From JAKQHY01 sp034429475 (GTDB lineage: Bacteria; Chloroflexota; Anaerolineae; B4-G1; SLSP01), in contig DAOUGD010000302.1 in assembly GCA_034429475.1 (NCBI GenBank), forward strand, positions 1 through 40,139: a DNA stretch of 40,139 bases, read 5' to 3'. The position numbers and the translations under genes were made by a program. Positions 7,461 to 13,158 of this stretch are shown here, piece by piece (position 1 is the first letter of the stretch; each line of letters begins with the position of its first letter). The notes below the pieces were generated by a model. That model did not search any database and had not been told where the DNA came from. It saw only the letters and a program-made list of their open reading frames with translations.

Positions 7461-7526
7461 AACGCAGATTTACGCAGATGCACGCAGATTTAAAAAAATC
7501 AGCGTTCATCAGCGTTTATCTGCGTC
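7461..7526. repeat. Intergenic palindrome of ACGCAGATTT / AAATCTGCGT units
   Basis: AACGCAGATTTACGCAGATG on the left faces AGCGTTCATCAGCGTTTATC and TGCGTCC. It supplies the last codons (QINADER) of the ECF ATPase gene, so the repeat extends into its coding end. Confidence 0.8.
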
Positions 7527-8917
7527 CCATTTACATTGCTGGTGGGAGGCAATAACCCGGCTTGCGTCCAGGCGGTTTGATTGCGCGCCACGGATGCCGG
7601 CGGCCCTTCGGCGATGAGGCCACCGGGGGATAGCAGCAGCATGTGATCGGCGTGCGCCGCCAGCGATGAGTCGTGGGTAGTCAGGATGACCAGTTGGCCC
7701 GCGTCGGCCAGGGCGCGGGTGAGGCGCACCAGCCGTTCTTTGTGCGCCTCGTCCTGGCCGAGCGCCGGTTCGTCCAGCAGGATGCCGTGTCGTGGGCGGC
7801 GCATCAGCGCAATCGCCAACCCGACGCGCTTCTTTTCGCCCTCGCTCAAGAGAAGCGGCGGCGTGGATTGATAGGCTTGCAATCCCAACGTCTCCATCAG
7901 CCACGCATAGCGGGCCATGTCGGGATCGGGCAGGCGATACAGCACTTCCTCCCGTACCGTCGCGTTGAACAGTTGCAGGTCGGGATTCTGGAAGACCATC
8001 GTGAAGTCCGGCCGCTGCCCGTCCACGGTGATGACGCCGGTGTGCGGTTGCAGCCCGGCCAGCGCGCGCAGCAGCGTCGTCTTGCCCACGCCGTTGCGGC
8101 CTACGATGGCTACGACTTGCCCGCTGCGCGCCGAGAAGCTCAACCGGTTTAGCACCGCGCGTCCGCCCAACGTGACGTTGACATCGGAAAGTGTCAGAGT
8201 GAACGGCGCGGTTGCGTCCGCCGGGAAAGGGGGTGGGGGGCTGACGGTAGGGGCTTCCTCTGTCGGGGGCTGCAACCAGACAGTGCGGAGCGTTGTCAAT
8301 CGGCGCAGCGGCGCGGCGCGATGTTCGCACAGAACTAGCGCGACGCCGTCGGCGACCAACGCGTCCAGGGAAGCCACCAGGTCGGCGACAGCCACGCTGT
8401 CCAGCATCGAAAGCGGCTCGTCGAGCACCAGCAGCGGGGGACGGCGGGCCATGACGGCGGCCAGCGCCACCTTCTGCTGCTCCCCGCCGGAGAGGGTATG
8501 CGGCGAGCGTTGGCGCAGAGGCGTCAGGTCGAAATGAGCCAACACCTCATCCAGCCGGGCGTCAATGGCGGCGCGCGGCAGACCCAGGTTTTCCAGCCCG
8601 AAGATGAGTTCCTCTTCGACGGAATGGGTCAGCATTTGCGCCGCCGGATTCTGGAAGACCAGCCCGGCGCGCTCGGCCAGTTGCCACAGGGGTGTGGTGA
8701 CTGTGGGCAAACCGTCTACCCACGCGCGCCCTTTCAGCTTGCCCCGGTACAGGTGCGGAATCAGCCCGGTGAGACAGCGCGCCAGCGTGCTCTTGCCGCA
8801 CCCCGACGGCCCGGCAATCCACACCGCTTCACCGGCCTGCACACCAAGCGAGACCGGCTCCAGGCCGTGCCCGTTTTGCGGATAGCGGAAAGCGAGGTTT
8901 TCTGCGCAGGAGATCAT
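7499..8917 (-). CDS. ecfA: ECF transporter fused double ATPase (EcfA-EcfA')
   Basis: A 472-residue protein with two ABC ATPase domains. Domain 1 has Walker A GPSGCGKSTL near residues 36-45, signature LSGGEQQKV near 142, and Walker B PLLVLDEPLSMLD near 160. Domain 2 has GRNGVGKTTL near 274, signature LSEGEKKRV near 358, and GILLDEPALGQD near 377. A single chain with both ATPases is a common form of the ECF energising module. The second signature reads LSEGE instead of LSGGE. The start ATG directly abuts a palindromic repeat and has no visible ribosome site. The first residues (ISCAENLAFRYP) are nonetheless a normal ABC beginning, so the start is probably right. Confidence 0.9.
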   Translation of the reverse strand: MISCAENLAFRYPQNGHGLEPVSLGVQAGEAVWIAGPSGCGKSTLARCLTGLIPHLYRGKLKGRAWVDGLPTVTTPLWQLAERAGLVFQNPAAQMLTHSVEEELIFGLENLGLPRAAIDARLDEVLAHFDLTPLRQRSPHTLSGGEQQKVALAAVMARRPPLLVLDEPLSMLDSVAVADLVASLDALVADGVALVLCEHRAAPLRRLTTLRTVWLQPPTEEAPTVSPPPPFPADATAPFTLTLSDVNVTLGGRAVLNRLSFSARSGQVVAIVGRNGVGKTTLLRALAGLQPHTGVITVDGQRPDFTMVFQNPDLQLFNATVREEVLYRLPDPDMARYAWLMETLGLQAYQSTPPLLLSEGEKKRVGLAIALMRRPRHGILLDEPALGQDEAHKERLVRLTRALADAGQLVILTTHDSSLAAHADHMLLLSPGGLIAEGPPASVARNQTAWTQAGLLPPTSNVNGTQINADER

Positions 8918-8981
8918 GGTAGACGGTAGACGGTAGACAGTAGACGGGCCTGTCTGCCGTCTACCGTCTACCGTCTACCGG
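8918..8981. repeat. Near-perfect palindrome of GTAGACG units
   Basis: GGTAGACGGTAGACGGTAGA on the left is mirrored by CCGTCTACCGTCTACCGTCT and ACCGG on the right. It fills the gap between the TiaS-like gene and the ECF ATPase and ends at the ATPase start codon. A hairpin this long could act as a terminator or as a roadblock to translation. Confidence 0.9.
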
Positions 8982-8984
8982 TTC

Positions 8985-9668
8985 CTAGTCCAGTTTGAGG
9001 GGGAGCCAGAAGTCGCCGGAGCGTTCGACGACGGCAATCGGGCGTCCGTTGCGCCGGGCGGGGCGTAGACGGTCGGTCTGAACCAGACCCTCGGTGACGG
9101 GATCGCCGTCGAGCGTCTCCACTGCGGCGATGCCAGCGGACAGCACGGTAGCCACCGGCTGCAAGCCGTTCAAGTCGCGGGAGCGGCCCACCCACACGTA
9201 GCGCCCGTCGCTGCCGCAGGCGACCAGCCCCACAGCGGAGAGCGCGCCGATGACGCCGCCTTCGTCGCCGCCCAGGCCGATCAGCCGCAAACCATACGTT
9301 TCGGCCAGCGCGCGCGCTTCGGCCTGCGTGACAATCTCGCGCTGCGCCCGGCGGCCAAAGTCTGTGATGGCGGGCGGGATTTCCGCCGCGATGCACAGGC
9401 CGGGGTCGCTGCCGGGTTTGAAGTCGGCCAGCATCAACGCCTGCACCCGTTCCCACAGGGCTGCGAGGGCATCATTCGCCGCATCCAGTAGAATGGCGGC
9501 GCTGCTGTTGTTTTTGGTGCAGGGGATGCGCGCATCAAAGAGCAGTTGGTGGCGCGTGACGCCCAGGAGCGGGTAATCCGCGCTCAACTCCGCCGCAATC
9601 GCCCGCGCCAACTGCCCGGTGCCGCGTGTCTCTAGCGTGTCTGTGTCGTCGAGTCCGATGAAGATCAT
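8985..9668 (-). CDS. TiaS N-domain-like protein of unknown function
   Basis: A 227-residue protein starting MIFIGLDDTDTLETRGTGQL, with HQLLFDARIPCTKNNSSAAI near residues 39-58. The IGLDDTD opening and the later N-S/T-A motif recall the N-terminal (TCKD-like) part of archaeal tRNA-Ile2 agmatinylcytidine synthetase TiaS. The chain is about half the size of TiaS and shows no zinc-ribbon cysteines, so it is not the complete enzyme. A later LGGDEGGVIGALSAVGL segment may be a nucleotide-binding loop. It is flanked by the Mo-storage-like gene and the ECF ATPase in one direction, which suggests a role in metal or pterin handling, not tRNA modification. Function unknown. Confidence 0.6.
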   Translation of the reverse strand: MIFIGLDDTDTLETRGTGQLARAIAAELSADYPLLGVTRHQLLFDARIPCTKNNSSAAILLDAANDALAALWERVQALMLADFKPGSDPGLCIAAEIPPAITDFGRRAQREIVTQAEARALAETYGLRLIGLGGDEGGVIGALSAVGLVACGSDGRYVWVGRSRDLNGLQPVATVLSAGIAAVETLDGDPVTEGLVQTDRLRPARRNGRPIAVVERSGDFWLPLKLD

Positions 9669-9689
9669 AAGTTTTCCTTTTCAGATTGG

Positions 9690-9815
9690 AAATGGGTTAT
9701 GGGTTGTGGGTCATGGGTTGCGGGTGCTGGGTGCTGAGTGCTGATCCACTGATTCGCTGATTCGCCGATCCGCTGATCCACCACTCGCCACTCCTCACTC
9801 CTCACTCCTCACTCG
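9690..9815. repeat. Simple repetitive intergenic stretch
   Basis: Short words are repeated with drift: ATGGGTTATGGGTTGTGGGT, then GCTGGGTGCTGAGTGCTGA, then GATTCGCTGATTCGCCGATC, then CACTCCTCACTCCTCACTC. The stretch separates the mosB-like gene from the TiaS-like gene. The words differ from the other palindromes and there is no long dyad or ORF. Confidence 0.75.
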
Positions 9816-10643
9816 CTACTCTCGATAAATCCGCGTGCCGGGGTTTTCGCCTTGCAGAGCGCGGGTGAGAGCGCCGGGGGCGCGGCCATTGACGAGGAGG
9901 ACTTCCTTCACAGAGCGCGAGTTGGACAGGGCGCGCAGCATCGCACGCTCTACCGCGAGGTCGGCCAAATCCAGCGCCAGTAGCGCGTTGACTTCGATTT
10001 CCGGGATGAAGCCGGCCTGCGGGTCTTTTTTCGGATCGGCGGTGTAGAGACCCTGCTCGTCTTTGACCAGGATGCAGCGTTTCGCGCCGAGCACTTCAGC
10101 GGTGAGGAACGCGCCGCTGTCGGTGCGGTGGGGCGGGATGCGGCCCAGGTCGGGCGGCTCTTCCCACAGACTGTAAGGGGGCATAGCGTGCATCACCGGG
10201 ATGCTGCCCAGCGCGAGGTAGGCCGGCAGTTTCACCAGGTCGTCGTGGGCGATTTTGATGCCGCCATGCGGCGCGAGCAGCAGTGAGATCATCAGGGCGT
10301 TCTGCTCGCTGATGCTGGCCCCCAGCTTGGCTAACACGCCGGTGGGCATCCCCAAATCAATGGCGATGGCGTAGGCGTGGCGACTGCGCGTGCCGCCGCC
10401 GGTCATCACCAGCAGTGGGTAGGCGGCGCGGGCGGCCACGATCTCGTCAATCAGGGGCAGGATGACTTTCGCGCCCCGGTCAATGATGCTCTGTCCGCCC
10501 AATTTGACGATCGAGAGGTCCGGCAGCAGCCGGAAGACCTGCTCGCTGTCGGCGCGGGCCAGCAGCGTCTTGTCCATCAGCGATTCGGCCATCAGCGGCG
10601 TTTGGATGTGCAGCCGGCCGGTTTCGTCACGTTTCAGGGTCAT
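9816..10643 (-). CDS. Molybdenum storage protein subunit-like (MosB/MosA, amino acid kinase fold)
   Basis: A 275-residue amino-acid-kinase-fold protein that closely follows Azotobacter MosB as I recall it. FRLLPDLSIVKLGGQSIIDRG is near residues 36-56, VMTGGGTRSRHAYAIAIDLG near 78-97, MPTGVLAKLGASISEQNALM near 98-117, MPPYSLWEEP near 152, RIPPHRTDSGAFL near 166-178, ILVKDEQGLYTADPK near 189-203, and VNGRAPGALTRALQGE near the end. MosA/MosB cages store polyoxomolybdate using ATP. UMP kinase is the nearest alternative, but the IPPHRTDSGAF block favours the storage family. The ATG at 10643 has GGAG 6 bases upstream; the longer frame to 10691 is not supported. It is probably the first gene of the Mo island. 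Confidence 0.82.
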   Translation of the reverse strand: MTLKRDETGRLHIQTPLMAESLMDKTLLARADSEQVFRLLPDLSIVKLGGQSIIDRGAKVILPLIDEIVAARAAYPLLVMTGGGTRSRHAYAIAIDLGMPTGVLAKLGASISEQNALMISLLLAPHGGIKIAHDDLVKLPAYLALGSIPVMHAMPPYSLWEEPPDLGRIPPHRTDSGAFLTAEVLGAKRCILVKDEQGLYTADPKKDPQAGFIPEIEVNALLALDLADLAVERAMLRALSNSRSVKEVLLVNGRAPGALTRALQGENPGTRIYRE

Positions 10644-10658
10644 GGGTGGCTCCTTCAA

Positions 10659-10690
10659 AAAATAGCAGGATTTATGGAATGTTAGGATCA
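10659..10690. repeat. CAGGATTTA-type leader repeat upstream of mosB-like gene
   Basis: The word GCAGGATTTATGGAATGTTA followed by GGATCAAAA recurs upstream of the CHAT gene (15253-15281) and between the VCBS and nSTAND genes (26981-27008). Confidence 0.7.
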
Positions 10691-10691
10691 A

Positions 10692-10980
10692 AAATCCGTT
10701 TCAAGCGGTTGAATCCATTGACAAAGATTTTCGTCCTTGTCGGTGTGGTTTCCCACGTTACAACTCCTTCAAAAATAGAATATCTAATGCAAAGACGCGA
10801 GGACGCAAAGAAATATAATCAACCTGGCAACTTTGAATATCGCTTCAATGCTCACGGCGGATTATAATCCGCCGCAAGCCTTTTCGGGTTGAGTTTTTAC
10901 TTCAGTGCTTAAGGCGGATCATAATCCGCCGCGCCTAATACACCGGATCACAATCCGGCGCAAGCCTTTTCGTCTTGAGA
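10692..10980. other. Gene-free stretch with three small palindromes
   Basis: There is no convincing gene here. The stretch holds an ACGCAAAG-type word near 10795 and three short dyads: GGCGGATTATAATCCGCC at 10856-10873, GGCGGATCATAATCCGCC at 10913-10930, and CCGGATCACAATCCGG at 10943-10958. A CGCAAGCCTTTTCG word follows the first and third. They look like copies of one small repeat family. Confidence 0.7.
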
Positions 10981-10981
10981 T

Positions 10982-11010
10982 AAAAAACAGGGCGCTCCAA
11001 CTGGGCGCCC
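10982..11010 (-). terminator. Intrinsic terminator after the DUF2442 gene
   Basis: On the minus strand GGGCGC-CCAGTTGGA-GCGCCC is followed by TGTTTTTTA, a classic stem with a U-tract. It lies 34 bp downstream of the DUF2442 stop. Confidence 0.85.
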
Positions 11011-11043
11011 TTCAAGTATACAGGAAGCAATCTAACGGTCAAA

Positions 11044-11343
11044 CTAAGCCGCGTTCCAATCTACCCCCGCCATTAAGCCGGCTACTGACAAGTCTTCGTC
11101 TATTTCGGGCCAATGAAGACTGATCCCGCCCCCGCCTATTTCGTATTGTTCACGCTGTTCCGGCGTGGCTTCGTAGAGCAGGGGAAACCAGATGATGGGA
11201 ACGCTGATGATCCGCCCGTCCATCAAAAAGACGTGCATCATGTCCGCATCGAACTTTACCGATTGGGCTAAGGCGGTGGTGGGGTGGTAAGTTCGTCGAA
11301 ATTTGAGTTGTAATTTTTCCTGATTTTCAACCAAGGTGCTCAT
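11044..11343 (-). CDS. DUF2442 family protein
   Basis: A 99-residue protein with the DUF2442 layout: VKFDADMMHVFLMDGRIISV, then VPIIWFPLL, ATPEQREQYEIGGGGISLHW, and PEIDEDLSVAGLM. DUF2442 genes are commonly found directly beside DUF4160 genes in what is suspected to be a toxin-antitoxin-like or stress pair, with no established biochemistry. That arrangement is seen here: the ATG lies 17 bases inside the end of a DUF4160 reading frame (11327). A strong terminator follows the gene. Since the partner is truncated, this protein may now be an orphan. Confidence 0.8.
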   Translation of the reverse strand: MSTLVENQEKLQLKFRRTYHPTTALAQSVKFDADMMHVFLMDGRIISVPIIWFPLLYEATPEQREQYEIGGGGISLHWPEIDEDLSVAGLMAGVDWNAA

Positions 11344-11447
11344 ACCATGCTTCCAATAGTTCCTCCTGACGTTCTTGAATAATACGTTTTATCTCATTGA
11401 GTTCGTGTGCCTTAAAGCCATAATTGGAAGCCAATGCAATCGGAGTC
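11327..11447 (-). pseudogene. DUF4160 3' fragment, 5' part replaced
   Basis: The frame reads TPIALASNYGFKAHELNEIK then RIIQERQEELLEAWYEHLG and stops at 11327. This matches the C-terminal third of DUF4160 proteins (ELASNxGFxAKELxEIxxLV, ending LLEAWHEYFG). No DUF4160 start exists upstream. The sequence changes abruptly into a mosB 5' copy at about 11443-11447. Confidence 0.7.
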
Positions 11448-11541
11448 GGCGCGGGCGAGCAGGGTTTTTATCCATCAGCGATTCGGCCATCAGCGGCGTC
11501 TGAATGTGCAGCCGGCCGGTTTCATCACGTTTTAGGGTCAT
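11443..11541 (-). pseudogene. Second mosB-like 5' fragment with frameshift
   Basis: From an ATG at 11541 with GGGAGC upstream it encodes MTLKRDETGRLHIQTPLMAE SLMDK, the same start as the intact storage protein at 10643, with several synonymous changes. One extra A after the DK codons shifts the frame. The copy then ends where the DUF4160 remnant begins. It shows that a diverged tandem paralogue, perhaps a second storage subunit, once stood here. Confidence 0.82.
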
Positions 11542-11741
11542 GGGTTGCTCCCTTTTAAAATTGGCACACGGATATACTTGAAGGATACAGAATGAATCAA
11601 TCAGATGATAAGCTCATCGGAATTTGATATGAATATGCAGCGACTACTGATCTTCGTCGCTGAAGAATACAAACAACTGCTTTTGTTGAGTAATTGTTAC
11701 AAAGTGAGTGAAGATAATACCATTTTACGGAGTCTGACGAA

Positions 11742-12794
11742 TTATTTTGTGGGGTTTATTGGATTAATTGCACTATAAGTGAATTCCAGACCCGACCAAT
11801 CACGTTGAATGATTTCTTGAATTGTGGCGACTAAAATCGCGACGGCTAGTGATATAGATTCAAGTAAATCTTCCCCAAAAATCTCATAATCATCAATCAG
11901 CGGATATGAGCTAGGAAAGTTTAAATCACCGTGGACAAATCTTGATCTAAAATCATACATACGTACAATTTTTTTCTTGTATCCTTCTTGTGAACCTAGT
12001 AATATTTGTGTTTTCTCTCTTACTTGTTCAAGTAATGCCATCTGACCTTTGACATATAGTGATTCCACACCAATAAGCGCCCATAGTAGCTGCATAGGTT
12101 CGTCACGAGTGCTGTATTCGAAAATGTGAGAGAAGGCACTTAATGCTCTTCCCATTGGGCTATTACTGAAACCTTTTTTGAAAAAATCCTCATGTCTGTT
12201 TAACCATTTCCAGATTTTCAAAAAGTCAATAATTTGCAGTTTTGGCCATCCGATTTTTTCTGAAAGCTCTACTGAACGTTGTAATGACCACGAATCCATC
12301 GGTGGGATTTGTGCATATTCTTGTTGTACATCGTCCTGAATAATTATGCTATTCTTTAGCTCAATGGAGCCAACATGTGCTAGATTTGCAGCAATCAACA
12401 TGTTAGATATTTGCTTCATAAATGATTCACGGATGAGGAATTCACATATACTTCTTTGCCGTGTATCAGTCGAAGGCTCAAGTTTGGCATTGATTGGAAC
12501 TTCATCAATAGAGAAAGGCACTGTTATTGTCGTTTTTAGAAATTCGCATTCCAGAATAGCTTGATCTCCAAATAATCGAATAATTCTTTTATTGCTTTCA
12601 CGATCTTCCAAAAGGCTTATCGTGGGTTTAAAGACACCAAAATGTTCGAAGTCGAACTCAACCTGCTCAGATAGCCCGCAGAGTTCATCAAGCATTGCAT
12701 AAAGGACCTTGCGAGTCTTTTGAGTTTCCTTTTCAAATGGCTCTTGGGATGGCATCGGAATAGCAAGATATGCAATTAAATGTGTTTTGTACAT
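11742..12794 (-). CDS. Apea-like HEPN domain protein
   Basis: This is a protein of about 350 residues. The C-terminal third reads ALSAFSHIFEYSTRDEPMQL, LLWALIGVESLYVKG, LLEQVREKTQILLG and YDFRSRFVHGDLNFP. The helical ALxGVESLY block and the RSRFVHG motif (Arg, four residues, His) match the Apea-like HEPN domain, whose members are RNases of anti-phage and abortive infection systems. The N-terminal 200 residues are not recognised. The gene is visibly more A+T-rich than its neighbours, suggesting horizontal acquisition. The start is uncertain between 12794 and 12803, both with weak ribosome sites. A TTGAAT/TATACA promoter may lie just upstream. No partner gene is obvious. Confidence 0.65.
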   Translation of the reverse strand: MYKTHLIAYLAIPMPSQEPFEKETQKTRKVLYAMLDELCGLSEQVEFDFEHFGVFKPTISLLEDRESNKRIIRLFGDQAILECEFLKTTITVPFSIDEVPINAKLEPSTDTRQRSICEFLIRESFMKQISNMLIAANLAHVGSIELKNSIIIQDDVQQEYAQIPPMDSWSLQRSVELSEKIGWPKLQIIDFLKIWKWLNRHEDFFKKGFSNSPMGRALSAFSHIFEYSTRDEPMQLLWALIGVESLYVKGQMALLEQVREKTQILLGSQEGYKKKIVRMYDFRSRFVHGDLNFPSSYPLIDDYEIFGEDLLESISLAVAILVATIQEIIQRDWSGLEFTYSAINPINPTK

Positions 12795-12868
12795 AAATAT
12801 CATCTCTGTTGTATAGATTGTTATCTACATTATTCAATAATAAACACTGCTAATGGCTTCGCCAGTTA

Positions 12869-13140
12869 TCATTTCTGGTAAACCCTCATATAACCCACCT
12901 CCATATAAGCCGGGAAAGGTGCGCTGCTATCGGGATCGCCCGGCCAGGTGCCGCCGACTTGAAAGCTGACGTTCCACCAGAAAGAGTCGCCACCGTCCAT
13001 CTCGACGGCGATGACGTAATGTTCGGTCAGTATGCCGTCTACGTACCAATGCATTCGACTCGGTTCAGAGGAAGCCGTAGATGTGGAAGAAGCCGTATTG
13101 GTTTTGTACACAGCAGGCGTCGTCCGCCGCCAGTAGCGTC
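12869..13140 (-). pseudogene. Glycoside hydrolase family 16 C-terminal remnant with frameshift
   Basis: The frame ending at 12869 reads SRMHWYVDGILTEHY, then FWWNVSFQVGGTWPGDPDSS and FPAYMEVGYMRVYQK, the C-terminal end of GH16 (laminarinase-type) enzymes: WYVDG, LNxAVGGxWPG and MxVDYVRVYQ. Just upstream, another frame reads NQYGFFHIYGFL, which should be the preceding FHxYGFEW segment, so a frameshift near 13077 separates the two. The catalytic part is absent. Confidence 0.7.
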
Positions 13141-13158
13141 TTCAACCCAATGGATTTT

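Noticed and set aside
9690..9815. Possible CRISPR array
   Set aside because: The units are short, drifting and adjacent, with no constant repeats or unique spacers.
11628..11779. Short plus-strand ORF MNMQRLLIFVAEEYK
   Set aside because: It has no clear ribosome site, overlaps the HEPN gene end and resembles nothing known.
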